DNA from: Aminobacter ciceronei | Lineage (GTDB): Bacteria; Pseudomonadota; Alphaproteobacteria; Rhizobiales; Rhizobiaceae | Reading direction: 5' to 3' | DNA length: 64,000 nucleotides | NCBI RefSeq assembly: GCF_014138625.1 | Contig: NZ_JACJHY010000016.1 | Span: 62,001-126,000, forward strand | Part shown: one piece after another, positions 20,622 through 29,133 of the stretch | Position numbering within the stretch: the stretch's first letter is position 1 | Layout: each line of letters begins with the position of its first letter | Notes under the pieces: generated by a model | What the model saw: the letters and a program-made list of their open reading frames with translations, nothing else | Told to the model about the DNA's origin: nothing | The model's database searches: none | Translations under genes and position numbers: made by a program

Positions 20622-21308
20622 TCAGGCTCCGGCCTTGGCGATGGTTTCGTCGAGCGCCGAGCGAAACCACGAGGTCACATATTCCGGCCGGGTGATGGCA
20701 GAGCCGACGACGACCATCGAGGCTCCGGACGCCAGCGCCTGCTGCGCCTGGGCGGGGGTGCGGACATTGCCCTCGGCGACGACGTGAGGCGTCAGCTTCC
20801 GCATCGCCGCCATCAGCGCAAAGTCGGGCTCGGTCGGTTCGACCGGGCCGGTGTAGCCGGCGAGCGTCGAGCCGACGACGTCGGCGCCTTCGGCCAGCGC
20901 CTGCTCGGCGTCGGAGATGACGGAGCAGTCGGCCATGGCGGCACGGCCGTGGGAATGGATACGCTCGATCAGCGCGTTGGTCGCAACCGGGCGGATGCGC
21001 TGGGTGGCATCGTAGGCGATGACGTCGGCACCTGCGGCGGCCAGCGCGTCGATGTCTTCGAGCCAGGGCGTGATGCGGACGGGCGTGTCCTCAAGGTCGC
21101 GCTTGACCAGGCCTATGATCGGCTTGTTGGTGGCGGCGCGGACGGCAGCGACATATTCGGCGGATTCGATGCGCAGAGCAGCGGCGCCGCCGTCGATGGC
21201 CGCCAGCGCGAAGCCCACGACGATCTCGGCCTTGTCCATGGCGCCACCCTTCACCGGCTGGCAGGACACGATCAGGCCATTGTCGAGGGCTTTGAAGTCA
21301 AGCGGCAC
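20622..21308 (-). CDS. nanE: N-acetylmannosamine-6-phosphate 2-epimerase NanE
   Basis: A 228-residue TIM-barrel epimerase converting ManNAc-6-P to GlcNAc-6-P. Motifs include GLIVSCQ at the N-terminus, PIIGLVKRD, GADVIAYDAT, MADCSVISDAEQA and VVAEGNVRTPAQA followed by VVVGSAITRPE. I chose GTG 21308 because AGGAG lies about 9 bp upstream and homologues begin shortly before GLIVSCQ; a TTG at 21347 would add 13 residues and overlap the proposed operator. No nanA lyase is present in the window, so ManNAc rather than sialic acid may be the entry sugar. Confidence 0.85.
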   Translation of the reverse strand: MPLDFKALDNGLIVSCQPVKGGAMDKAEIVVGFALAAIDGGAAALRIESAEYVAAVRAATNKPIIGLVKRDLEDTPVRITPWLEDIDALAAAGADVIAYDATQRIRPVATNALIERIHSHGRAAMADCSVISDAEQALAEGADVVGSTLAGYTGPVEPTEPDFALMAAMRKLTPHVVAEGNVRTPAQAQQALASGASMVVVGSAITRPEYVTSWFRSALDETIAKAGA

Positions 21309-21345
21309 GCGGGCATCTCCTGTGATGCCCAGACGGTAGCAGTCC

Positions 21346-21379
21346 AATACCAGATTGCAACAGGCTTTATACTGGTATT
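21346..21379. promoter_or_regulatory. Inverted repeat upstream of nanE (candidate GntR operator)
   Basis: AATACCAG (21346-21353) and CTGGTATT (21372-21379) form an exact 8-bp inverted repeat between the gntR stop and the nanE start. The same octamer occurs once more upstream of gntR at 22180-22187. Recurrence only at these two places near this regulator argues for an operator. Confidence 0.5.
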
Positions 21380-22124
21380 ATCGCATCAGCTCGATGACGA
21401 AGTCGTAGACGTCGCCGCGGTACTTGGTCTGGGTGAACTCGACGATCTGGCCGTCGGCGAGGAAGCAGCGACGTTCCATGACCAGCAAAGAGGTGTCCTC
21501 GGGCGTGGCGAGAAGCTGGCGCTCCTCGTCGGTGGCGGGCTTGGCCTGCATGCGCTGCAGTGCCCGGACCGGCAGGGCGCCGGTGGCCTCGAGATATTCG
21601 TAGAGCGATTCCCCGACCGCCTGGGGATCCGGCACGAAACGTGCCGGCAGCGTGGCGATCTCGATGGCGATGGGTGTGTCGTCGGCGGTGCGCAGGCGGC
21701 GCAGGCGCACGACCTTTTCGCTGGCGGAGATGCCCAAGGCCATCATTTCGGCTGGCGAAGGCCGTGAAATCTCTCGCGAAATCCAGACGCAGCCGGGTTC
21801 AAGCCCGCGCGAGCGCATGTCTTCGGAAAAGCTGGTCATGGTTGCCAGCGACTTCTCCAGGCGCGACGACACGACGGTCTTTGCGCCCTGGCGGCGGTCG
21901 AGCAGCCCGTCGGAGACGAGGCCGTCGATCGCCTTGCGCACGGTGACGCGCGAAATGCCGAGCGCATCGCACAGCGTGCGTTCGCTGGGGATGACGGCGC
22001 TACGCTTGAGGTGGGAGGCACCGATCGCCTCCTTGATGGCGTCCTCCAGCCGCCGGTACAGCGGTTCGCCGCTCTCGCCGGAAAGCTGTCTTGCGAGGAA
22101 GTCGAGGATTGCCTGATCGCCCAT
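21378..22124 (-). CDS. GntR/HutC-family regulator of the nan-type operon
   Basis: A 248-residue regulator with an N-terminal winged helix (LYRRLEDAIKEAI, then AVIPSERTLCDALGISRVTVRKAIDGLV) and a C-terminal UTRA ligand-binding domain from about residue 85 (RSRGLEPGCVWISREI, then VVRLRRLRTADDTPIAIE and FTQTKYRGDVYDFVIEL). ATG 22124 has AGGTGG upstream; GTG 22133 is an alternative. It heads the minus-strand operon and probably represses itself and nanEK plus the importer, with an amino-sugar phosphate as inducer. The family and position support this; the ligand is inferred. Confidence 0.82.
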   Translation of the reverse strand: MGDQAILDFLARQLSGESGEPLYRRLEDAIKEAIGASHLKRSAVIPSERTLCDALGISRVTVRKAIDGLVSDGLLDRRQGAKTVVSSRLEKSLATMTSFSEDMRSRGLEPGCVWISREISRPSPAEMMALGISASEKVVRLRRLRTADDTPIAIEIATLPARFVPDPQAVGESLYEYLEATGALPVRALQRMQAKPATDEERQLLATPEDTSLLVMERRCFLADGQIVEFTQTKYRGDVYDFVIELMR

Positions 22125-22168
22125 CGGAGCCACCTGTGGAAAGTCGCTCCTTTATGCAGAATTTTTTT

Positions 22169-22187
22169 CAGGTGTTAAACTGGTATT
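22169..22187. promoter_or_regulatory. Candidate GntR autoregulatory site
   Basis: CAGGTGTT (22169-22176) and CTGGTATT (22180-22187) are two similar octamers in direct orientation 11 bp apart, about 45 bp upstream of the gntR start. The second is identical to the half-site flanking nanE. A run of T (22162-22168) precedes them. Confidence 0.45.
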
Positions 22188-22222
22188 GTCCTTGTCGGGT
22201 CGTTTTCCAGTCTCCTTGCGGC

Positions 22223-22918
22223 TCACACCGTCAGTAGCTTGCGGATTTCGGGCGTATCGAGGTCTCCGGCGGCGCCTGTATGGACGATCCTGCCACGGTC
22301 CATGATGTAGACGACATCGGCGAGCTCGCGGCAGAAATCGAGATATTGCTCTACCAGGAGCACGGCGATGCCGGCGGTGTCGCGCAGGTAGCGGATGGCA
22401 CGGCCGATGTCCTTGATGATCGACGGCTGGATGCCTTCTGTCGGCTCGTCGAGCACCAGGAGTTTCGGCCGCATGACCAGCGCCCGGCCGATCGCCAGCT
22501 GCTGTTGCTGACCGCCCGAGAGGTCGCCGCCGCGCCGTGCCAGCATCTGCTTCAGAACAGGAAACAGCTCGAAGACGTGTTCGGGCACCGCGCGTTCGCC
22601 CCGCTTCAGCGGCGCGAAGCCGGTCTCCAGGTTCTCCTGCACCGTCAGCAGCGGAAAAATCTCGCGCCCCTGCGGCACGAAAGAGATGCCCGACCGGGCG
22701 CGATCGTATGCCGCGCTCCGGTCGAGCGCCTTCCCCTCGAAGGCAACCGTACCCGATGTCAGCCTGTGCTGGCCGACGATCGATCTCATCAGACTTGTCT
22801 TGCCCACGCCGTTGCGGCCAAGCACGCAGGTGATCTTGCCGGCGTCGGCACGCAGCGAGACGCCGCGCAGCGCCTCGGCCGCGCCGTAGTGGAGAACGGC
22901 GTCGTTGACCTCAAGCAT
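22223..22918 (-). CDS. urtE: Urea ABC importer ATP-binding protein UrtE
   Basis: A 231-residue LivF-type ATPase. It has Walker A GRNGVGKTS, signature LSGGQQQQLAIGRALVM, Walker B LLVLDEPTEGIQPSIIKDIG, which is characteristic of UrtE, and switch region LLVEQYLDF. It is the last gene of urtABCDE, separated from urtD by 171 bp that includes a hairpin. It pairs with UrtD to drive urea or short-chain amide uptake through UrtBC. Confidence 0.92.
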   Translation of the reverse strand: MLEVNDAVLHYGAAEALRGVSLRADAGKITCVLGRNGVGKTSLMRSIVGQHRLTSGTVAFEGKALDRSAAYDRARSGISFVPQGREIFPLLTVQENLETGFAPLKRGERAVPEHVFELFPVLKQMLARRGGDLSGGQQQQLAIGRALVMRPKLLVLDEPTEGIQPSIIKDIGRAIRYLRDTAGIAVLLVEQYLDFCRELADVVYIMDRGRIVHTGAAGDLDTPEIRKLLTV

Positions 22919-22948
22919 CGCCCGGCTCCATCGACTGGGCCCCCCGCG

Positions 22949-22969
22949 CCCCCGTCGCCAGGACGGGGG
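22949..22969 (-). terminator. Hairpin between urtD and urtE
   Basis: CCCCCGTC (22949-22956) and GACGGGGG (22962-22969) form a perfect 8-bp stem with a 5-base loop in the 171-bp gap before urtE. No T-run follows. The rest of the gap holds no gene that I can see. Confidence 0.45.
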
Positions 22970-23089
22970 TGGCGGCCCTTCCGGAGCGCCAGGGGAGGTT
23001 GGTGGATTTCGTTTGCGACATGGCCTGCGGCGATGCCGGAGTTTCCCGCTTTGGGACCGTCGCTAGATAAGTACCGCGCCACCACATCG

Positions 23090-23836
23090 TCAGCGCCCCA
23101 GATAGACTTCGACGACACGTTCGTCTGACGAGACGAAGTCGAGCGTGCCTTCCGACAGCACGGAGCCTTCGTGCAGGCAGGTCACCTTGACGCCGAGCTC
23201 GCGGACGAAATGCATGTCATGCTCGACGACGATGACCGAATGCGTCTCTGCGATGTCCTTGAGCAGGCGGGCGGTCTCGAAGGTTTCGGCGTCCGTCATG
23301 CCGGCTACCGGCTCGTCGACGAGCAGCAGCTTCGGGTCCTGCGCGAGAAGCATGCCGATTTCGAGCCATTGCTTCTGGCCGTGCGACAGGCCGGCAGCCG
23401 GCTCGTTGCGCCGGGCTCCGAGCCGGATGACGCCGAGGATGTCGTCAATGCGCCGGCGGTCGGCTGCCGAAGAGCGATAGAAGAGTGCCGGGAAGATCGA
23501 GCGCTGCCCCTTGAGCGACAGTAGCAGGTTGTCCTCGACAGTATGGTTCTCGAACACCGTCGGTTTCTGGAACTTGCGGCCGATGCCCATCATAGCGATC
23601 TCGGCCTCGTCATGACGCGTCAGGTCGATCTGGCCGTCGAAAAAGACCTCGCCGCTGTCGGGACGGGTCTTGCCGGTGACGATGTCCATCATCGTCGTCT
23701 TGCCGGCGCCGTTGGGGCCGATGATGGCCCGCATCTCGCCCCTGTCGAGCACCAGCGACAGGTCGTTGATGGCGCGGAAGCCGTCAAAGGCAACCGACAC
23801 GCCGTCGAGATAGAGGATGGTTCCGCTCATGCTCAT
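23090..23836 (-). CDS. urtD: Urea ABC importer ATP-binding protein UrtD
   Basis: A 248-residue LivG-type ATPase. It has Walker A GPNGAGKTT, the family insertion VFENHTVEDNLLLSLKGQRS, signature LSHGQKQWLEIGMLLAQ (SHGQ is typical of UrtD) and Walker B LLLVDEPVAGMTDAE. The start ATG 23836 lies 4 bp after the urtC stop. ATG 23830 is a possible alternative. A longer frame reaching 24061 runs inside urtC and is not used. Confidence 0.92.
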   Translation of the reverse strand: MSMSGTILYLDGVSVAFDGFRAINDLSLVLDRGEMRAIIGPNGAGKTTMMDIVTGKTRPDSGEVFFDGQIDLTRHDEAEIAMMGIGRKFQKPTVFENHTVEDNLLLSLKGQRSIFPALFYRSSAADRRRIDDILGVIRLGARRNEPAAGLSHGQKQWLEIGMLLAQDPKLLLVDEPVAGMTDAETFETARLLKDIAETHSVIVVEHDMHFVRELGVKVTCLHEGSVLSEGTLDFVSSDERVVEVYLGR

Positions 23837-23840
23837 CCCG

Positions 23841-24992
23841 TCACTCCGCCGGCTGGGGCTCGGTCCGCGCGGCGGCCTTGCCTTCGGCCGGCACCGCGCG
23901 CGTGGCCCGCATCTGCTGCCACCGGTCCCACAGGCCGACGATGCCGCGCGGCAAAAACAGGGTGGAGGCGATGAACAGGCCGCCAAGTGCGAACAGCCAG
24001 AGTTCGGGCAAGGCGCCGGTGAACCAGCTCTTGGCGGCATTGACGGCGATGGCACCGACAATCGGCCCGACGATGGTTCCGCGGCCGCCGACTGCGGTCC
24101 AGATCACGACCTCGATCGAATTGGCAGGATCGAATTCACCGGGGTTGATGATGCCGACCTGCGGCACGTAGAACGCGCCCGCTATGCCGGCCATCATGGC
24201 CGACAGCGTGAAGGCGAACAGCTTGACGTTCTCCGCCCGCCAGCCGAGGAAGCGCGTGCGGCTCTCCGCATCGCGCACGGCCATCAGAAGCTTGCCGTAT
24301 TTCGAACCGACCACCAGCCAGGTGACCAGCACGCCGAGCGCCAGCGCTACCGCGCTCGCGGCAAACAGCGCCGAGCGCGTTTCGCTTGCCTGGACGCTGA
24401 AGCCAAGGATGTCCTTGAAGTCGGTCAGGCCGTTGTTGCCGCCGAAGCCCATGTCGTTGCGGAAAAAGGCAAGCAGCAGGGCATAGGTCATGGCCTGGGT
24501 GATGATCGACAGATAGACGCCGGTGACGCGGCTGCGGAAGGCAAACCAGCCGAACACGAAGGCGAGCAGGCCCGGCACGGCCATGACCATCAGCGCTGCG
24601 AACCAGAAGTGATCGAAGCCGAGCCAGTACCAGGGCAGTTCCTTCCAGTTGAGGAACACCATGAAGTCGGGCAGGTCAGGGTTGCCGTAGACGCCGCGCG
24701 CGCCGATCTGGCGCATCAGATACATGCCCATGGCGTAGCCGCCGAGGGCGAAGAAGGCGCCGTGGCCGAGTGACAGGATGCCGCAATAGCCCCAGACGAG
24801 GTCGAGCGCGAGCGCAAGCAGGGCATAGCAGAGATATTTGCCGGCCAGCGCCACGACGTAGCTCGGCACGTGGAAGGCACTCTCGGCCGGCACCGCGAGA
24901 TTGAGCACTGGCACGATGACCGCAGCCGCGAGCAGCGTGGCGATGGTGACGGCGATGCGCCGGTCGGAGGAAAACAGGCGACGCGCGATCAT
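23841..24992 (-). CDS. urtC: Urea ABC importer permease UrtC
   Basis: A 383-residue LivM-type permease. The first hydrophobic span is at 14-34, followed by YLCYALLALALDLVWGYCGILSLGHGAFFALGGYAMGMY, the conserved UrtC/LivM segment. The mid-protein GNNGLTDFKDILG and the C-terminal WTAVGGRGTIVGPIVGA are also typical. ATG 24992 overlaps the urtB stop by 4 bp. It forms the membrane channel with UrtB. Confidence 0.92.
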   Translation of the reverse strand: MIARRLFSSDRRIAVTIATLLAAAVIVPVLNLAVPAESAFHVPSYVVALAGKYLCYALLALALDLVWGYCGILSLGHGAFFALGGYAMGMYLMRQIGARGVYGNPDLPDFMVFLNWKELPWYWLGFDHFWFAALMVMAVPGLLAFVFGWFAFRSRVTGVYLSIITQAMTYALLLAFFRNDMGFGGNNGLTDFKDILGFSVQASETRSALFAASAVALALGVLVTWLVVGSKYGKLLMAVRDAESRTRFLGWRAENVKLFAFTLSAMMAGIAGAFYVPQVGIINPGEFDPANSIEVVIWTAVGGRGTIVGPIVGAIAVNAAKSWFTGALPELWLFALGGLFIASTLFLPRGIVGLWDRWQQMRATRAVPAEGKAAARTEPQPAE

Positions 24993-26608
24993 GCTTCCAC
25001 CGCCCGTCCCTTGAGCGCGAACAGGCCGCGCGGCCGCTTCTGGATGAACAGGATGATCAGCACCAGCACCAGGATCTTGCCGAGCACCGCACCGGCGTAA
25101 GGCTCGAGGAACTTGTTCAGAACGCCAAGCGTCATCGCGCCGATGAAGGTGCCCCAGAGATTGCCGACACCGCCGAAGACCACGACCATGAAGCTGTCGA
25201 TGATGTAGCCCTGGCCGAAATTGGGCGAGACATTGTCGATCTGGCTCAGCGCCACCCCCGCGATCCCTGCGATGCCCGAGCCGAGTGCGAAGGTGAAGGC
25301 GTCGACCCATGGCGTGCGGATGCCCATCGAGGCGGCCATGCGCCGGTTCTGGGTCACCGCGCGCATGCGCAGGCCCCAGCTCGTCCGCTTCATGATGAAG
25401 ACCAGCAGAAGGAAGACGGCGAGGCAGAACAGCACGATCCAGAGCCGGCTCCAGGTGATTGTCAGCTGGCCGAGCTGGAACGCGCCGGCCATCCAGCTCG
25501 GTGCGCCGACCTCCTGATTGGTCGGGCCGAAGATGGTGCGGACAGCCTGCTGCAGGATCAGCGAGACACCCCAGGTCGCCAGAAGCGTTTCGAGCGGGCG
25601 GCCATAGAGGAAACGGATCATGCCGCGTTCGATGGCGAGGCCGACGCCGCCGGCGACGAGGAAGGCGGCAGGCAAAGCGATGGCCAACGACCAGTCGAAC
25701 AGGTCGGGCGCGAAGGCGCGGATCGCCTGCTGCACGACGAAGGTGGTGTAGGCGCCGAGCATGACCATCTCGCCATGGGCCATGTTGATGACGCCCATGA
25801 CGCCGAAGGTGATGGCGAGGCCGATGGCTGCGAGCAGCAGCACCGAGCCGAGCGAAATGCCGTACCAGACGTTTTGCGCCACCTGCCAGGCGGCCATGCT
25901 GGTCTCGATCTGCGCGACCGAGCGGGCGGCCGTCTCGGCCAATGCGCCGGTGCTTGCGGCCTGGAAGGCTGTCAGCTGGGCCAGCGCGTCGCTGTCGCCG
26001 CGGTTTGCAAGAACGGCGATGGCAGCGCGTTTTTCGGCCTCGCCGAGGTCGGAAACCAGGACTGCGGCGGCGCGGGCCTGGGCAAGCGCTGCTTTGACCG
26101 TGGCGTCGGTCTCGCCGGCAATCGCTGCGTCGAGAGCTGGCAACGCCGTCTTGTCGGGGCGCTTGAGCATGGTGCTTGCCGCCGACAGCCTCACAGTTGG
26201 ATCGGCCGATCCGAGGGTAAGCCCACCCATGACGTCGCGGATGGTGCGGCGGAGCGCGTTGTTGACCTTGACCTTGACAATATCGGCCTTCGCAGCTGTG
26301 CCGGCTGCCGTTCCGTCGAGCGGATCGGACAGCGAAAGCGTCTGGCCATCTTCCTTGCCTGTGAAGACGCCCTGGTCGGACTTTCTGACATAGAGGTTGC
26401 CGTCGGCCAGGGCCGACAGGATGCGCTCGACGGCCGGCTCCCCGGTGGCGGCAAGATCGCGGACGACGGATTCCGTCTCCTGGAAGTTTGTCGTCGTGGC
26501 GAGCCGGGTGAGCAATGCCCGCAAGCCCGCCTCGTCGGCATGGGCAAGCGACGGCAGGCTCGCGCAAATGACGGCAATGGCCAGGACTAGACCGCGGACG
26601 AACTGCAT
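24989..26608 (-). CDS. urtB: Urea ABC importer permease UrtB
   Basis: A 539-residue protein with the long N-terminal periplasmic domain typical of UrtB. A signal-like segment (MQFVRGLVLAIAVICASLPSLAHA) is followed by about 200 residues rich in Ala and charged residues, with repeated helical blocks. LivH-type membrane spans begin near residue 245 (ISLGSVLLLAAIGLAITFGVMGVINMAHGEMVMLGAY). The weak ribosome site and the strong hairpin upstream suggest expression below that of urtA. Confidence 0.92.
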   Translation of the reverse strand: MQFVRGLVLAIAVICASLPSLAHADEAGLRALLTRLATTTNFQETESVVRDLAATGEPAVERILSALADGNLYVRKSDQGVFTGKEDGQTLSLSDPLDGTAAGTAAKADIVKVKVNNALRRTIRDVMGGLTLGSADPTVRLSAASTMLKRPDKTALPALDAAIAGETDATVKAALAQARAAAVLVSDLGEAEKRAAIAVLANRGDSDALAQLTAFQAASTGALAETAARSVAQIETSMAAWQVAQNVWYGISLGSVLLLAAIGLAITFGVMGVINMAHGEMVMLGAYTTFVVQQAIRAFAPDLFDWSLAIALPAAFLVAGGVGLAIERGMIRFLYGRPLETLLATWGVSLILQQAVRTIFGPTNQEVGAPSWMAGAFQLGQLTITWSRLWIVLFCLAVFLLLVFIMKRTSWGLRMRAVTQNRRMAASMGIRTPWVDAFTFALGSGIAGIAGVALSQIDNVSPNFGQGYIIDSFMVVVFGGVGNLWGTFIGAMTLGVLNKFLEPYAGAVLGKILVLVLIILFIQKRPRGLFALKGRAVEA

Positions 26609-26640
26609 CTGGAATGGTACCTGTGTGCGATTAGGATTGG

Positions 26641-26670
26641 GGTGCCGGGCGAGATAGCCTGCCCGGCACC
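26641..26670 (-). terminator. Perfect hairpin between urtA and urtB
   Basis: GGTGCCGGGC (26641-26650) pairs with GCCCGGCACC (26661-26670) as a perfect 10-bp stem with a 10-base loop, just after the urtA stop. No T-run follows. Attenuation or 3'-end protection of the urtA message is the likely role. Confidence 0.6.
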
Positions 26671-26678
26671 TTGATGGG

Positions 26679-27986
26679 CTAGTTGGTCGTGCCCTTGCCG
26701 CCGCACTTGCCGGTGGCGACGTTAAAGTTTCCGCACGACATCGGCGCGCGCCAGTCGGCTATCAGGTCCTTGGAATCGGGCAGGTAGTCGGACCATTCGT
26801 CGCCGACCACGAGGCCCGCGGTCTGCCACACCGTCTCGAACTGGCCGTCGGCCTGGATCTCGCCGATCAGAACCGGCTTGGTGATGTGGTGGTTGGGCAT
26901 CATTGTCGAGAAGCCGCCCGAGAGGTTCGGCACCGAGACACCGACGATGGCGTCGATGACGGCGTCCGGATCGGTGGTACCGGCCTTCTCGACCGCCTTC
27001 AGCCACATGTTGAATCCGATGACATGGGCTTCCATCGGGTCGTTGGTCACCCGCTTGTCGTTCTTGGTGTAGCCCTTCCAGGCCGAGATGAACTCGGCGT
27101 TGGCGGGGCTATCGACTGACTGGAAATAGTTCCAGGCGGCGAGATGGCCGACCAGCGGCGCGGTGTCGAGGCCGGCGAGTTCTTCCTCGCCGACCGAGAA
27201 AGCGACCACCGGAATGTCCTCGGCCTTGATGCCCTGGTTGCCGAGCTCCTTGTAGAACGGCACGTTGGCGTCGCCATTGATGGTCGAGACGACGGCGGTC
27301 TTCTTGCCGGTCGAGCCGAACTTCTTGATGTCGGAGACGATGGTCTGCCAGTCGGAATGCCCGAACGGCGTGTAGTTGACCATGATGTCCTCGGCGGCGA
27401 CGCCCTTCGACTGCAGATAGGCCTGCAGGATCTTGTTCGTCGTCTGCGGATAGACATAGTCGGTGCCGGCGAGCACCCAGCGCTGCACGCCTTCTTCGTT
27501 CATCAGATAGTCGACGGCAGGAATGGCCTGCTGGTTGGGCGCGGCGCCGGTGTAGAACACGTTGCGCTGGCTTTCCTCCCCTTCATACTGGACGGGATAG
27601 AACAGCAGGCTGTTGAGCTCCTCGAAGACCGGCAGCACCGACTTGCGTGACGACGAGGTCCAGCAGCCGAAGACGGCGGCGACCTTGTCCTGCTCGATCA
27701 ACTGGCGTGCCTTTTCGGCAAACAGCGGCCAGTCCGAGGCCGGATCGACGACGACGGCCTCGAGCTTCTTGCCGAGCAACCCGCCCTTCTTGTTCTGTTC
27801 TTCGATGAGGAACAGCATCGTGTCTTTCAGCGTCGTTTCTGAAATCGCCATCGTTCCGGACAGCGAATGCAGCACGCCGACCTTGATGGTGTCGTCCGCC
27901 GCCGCGGAGGGCGACGCCAGGCTGAGCCCGGCGCCGACTATCCCGGCCATGGCTGCGGCGGTCCAGTTTGCGAAATGTCCCCTCAT
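26679..27986 (-). CDS. urtA: Urea ABC importer substrate-binding protein UrtA
   Basis: A 435-residue periplasmic binding protein. A signal peptide (MRGHFANWTAAAMAGIVGAG, then LSLASPSAAA) ends near residue 32. The mature protein opens with IKVGVLHSLSGTMAISE, the UrtA/AmiC motif, and contains FGCWTSSSRKSVLPVFEE and VQYEGEESQRNVFYTGAAPNQ. I chose ATG 27986, which has GGGAG 8 bp upstream; ATG 27992 and 28028 are in frame. The gene lies about 31 bp behind a near-consensus sigma-54 promoter, so nitrogen control is expected. Confidence 0.93.
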   Translation of the reverse strand: MRGHFANWTAAAMAGIVGAGLSLASPSAAADDTIKVGVLHSLSGTMAISETTLKDTMLFLIEEQNKKGGLLGKKLEAVVVDPASDWPLFAEKARQLIEQDKVAAVFGCWTSSSRKSVLPVFEELNSLLFYPVQYEGEESQRNVFYTGAAPNQQAIPAVDYLMNEEGVQRWVLAGTDYVYPQTTNKILQAYLQSKGVAAEDIMVNYTPFGHSDWQTIVSDIKKFGSTGKKTAVVSTINGDANVPFYKELGNQGIKAEDIPVVAFSVGEEELAGLDTAPLVGHLAAWNYFQSVDSPANAEFISAWKGYTKNDKRVTNDPMEAHVIGFNMWLKAVEKAGTTDPDAVIDAIVGVSVPNLSGGFSTMMPNHHITKPVLIGEIQADGQFETVWQTAGLVVGDEWSDYLPDSKDLIADWRAPMSCGNFNVATGKCGGKGTTN

Positions 27987-28027
27987 TACCATTCTCCCAT
28001 TTGGCTTTGTTGCACTGAACAATGTCA

Positions 28028-28043
28028 TGCAACCGTCATGCCA
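28028..28043 (-). promoter_or_regulatory. Sigma-54 promoter of urtABCDE
   Basis: Read on the minus strand, the 16-mer TGGCATGACGGTTGCA matches the -24/-12 consensus TGGCACG-N4-TTGCW at all but one position, with correct GG-to-GC spacing. The predicted start of transcription is near 28018, giving a leader of about 31 nt to ATG 27986. Confidence 0.8.
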
Positions 28044-28151
28044 ATCGCTCAGGGCCAGTTTGGAGGCAGGGAAAGTCGCGCATTTTCATAAGGTTGGCCT
28101 AATGCACCCGAAGGCATGGCTGCTCATGCCGCCAGCCGGTGTCCCAGGATT

Positions 28152-28164
28152 TGTGCATTGCACA
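28152..28164. promoter_or_regulatory. Candidate NtrC-type enhancer palindrome
   Basis: TGTGCA (28152-28157), a central T and TGCACA (28159-28164) form a perfect palindrome built of GTGCA/TGCAC half-sites like those of NtrC. It lies about 135-145 bp upstream of the predicted start, a usual distance for sigma-54 enhancers. The 28044-28321 gap shows no gene. Confidence 0.35.
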
Positions 28165-28321
28165 GCAGATATTGCCAGTTTTTTGCCCAGATCTGATTTT
28201 TGCATAAACTATGAGCAATAGTGCCCTCGCGGCTATGCCGGCCGTCGAGATGCTGGGAGCCATGAACCAATCCCCGGCTTTGCTCGTAAGAGAGGGAGAA
28301 CGGGCATTCCGAGGAGCAGCC

Positions 28322-29104
28322 ATGCGCCGGAACAACGATGCTGGGCGGGTCGTGAGCAACAGGCGGCTGGCGTGGGTCACTGGCGCCGGCTCCGGCATCG
28401 GCCGCGCCTTGGCGTTGCGGCTTGCCAGCGAAGGCTGGCAGGTCGTGGCAAGCGCGCGGACGGCGAGCGATCTCGCCGAACTGGCCGCCGAGGCGCCGGG
28501 TCGTATCCGTGCATTTCCGCTCGACGTGACCGCCGAGGCGACCGTACTCGAGACGGTTGCCCGCATAGAGGGCGAAATCGGGCCGATCGATCTCGCCGTG
28601 CTGAACGCCGGCACCTATGCGCGCGACGCCGCCGCTGAGTTCGACGCCGGCGCCTTTCGCGCCACCGTTGACGTCAATCTGATGGGCTGCGTGCATTGCC
28701 TGGCTGCGCTGATGCCGCGCATGCTGGCGCGCCAGGGCGGGCACGTTGCCGTGGTGTCTTCGGTTTCAGGCTTCGTCGGCCTGCCGGGCGCTGCAGCTTA
28801 TGGCGCGACCAAGGCAGCGCTGATCAACATGTGTGAAGCGCTCCACCCTGAACTCGCGGCTCGGAACGTGCGGCTCAGCCTCGTCTGTCCGGGTTTCGTC
28901 GACACGCCCCTGACACGGAAGAACGATTTTCCGATGCCGTTCATGATCTCGGCAGACGCTGCGGTCGACCACATCATGGCTGGCCTGAAATCGCGGCGTT
29001 TCATGACCGCTTTTCCATGGAAGATGGTGCTGTCGATGAAGCTCCTGGCGGCGATGCCAGAGCGGCTGCGCTTTGTGATCACGCGGCGCATGGTCCGCGA
29101 CTGA
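28322..29104 (+). CDS. SDR-family oxidoreductase
   Basis: A 260-residue short-chain dehydrogenase with the TGAGSGIGRAL nucleotide motif, the LNAGTY motif, and the catalytic Ser in VVSSVSGF with YGATK. ATG 28322 has GAGGAG upstream; an open frame back to 28211 shows no SDR sequence. It converges on the DUF1365 gene and belongs by position to the ECF/ChrR block. SDR genes occur beside similar lipid-modification genes in RpoE-ChrR regulons of other alphaproteobacteria. The substrate is unknown. Confidence 0.82.
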   Translation: MRRNNDAGRVVSNRRLAWVTGAGSGIGRALALRLASEGWQVVASARTASDLAELAAEAPGRIRAFPLDVTAEATVLETVARIEGEIGPIDLAVLNAGTYARDAAAEFDAGAFRATVDVNLMGCVHCLAALMPRMLARQGGHVAVVSSVSGFVGLPGAAAYGATKAALINMCEALHPELAARNVRLSLVCPGFVDTPLTRKNDFPMPFMISADAAVDHIMAGLKSRRFMTAFPWKMVLSMKLLAAMPERLRFVITRRMVRD

Positions 29105-29133
29105 CGGCACGGCGAAGGTCGGTGGACCCGGCT

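Noticed and set aside
23841-26567. Upstream extension of the urtC frame giving 908 codons
   Set aside because: The first 525 codons overlap urtB in another frame and show no permease features. UrtC of normal length starts at ATG 24992 with an ATGA overlap.
28104-28119. TGCACC-type sequence as a second NtrC site
   Set aside because: The right half (GGCATG) does not match the GGTGCA half-site, and the spacing is off by one or more bases.
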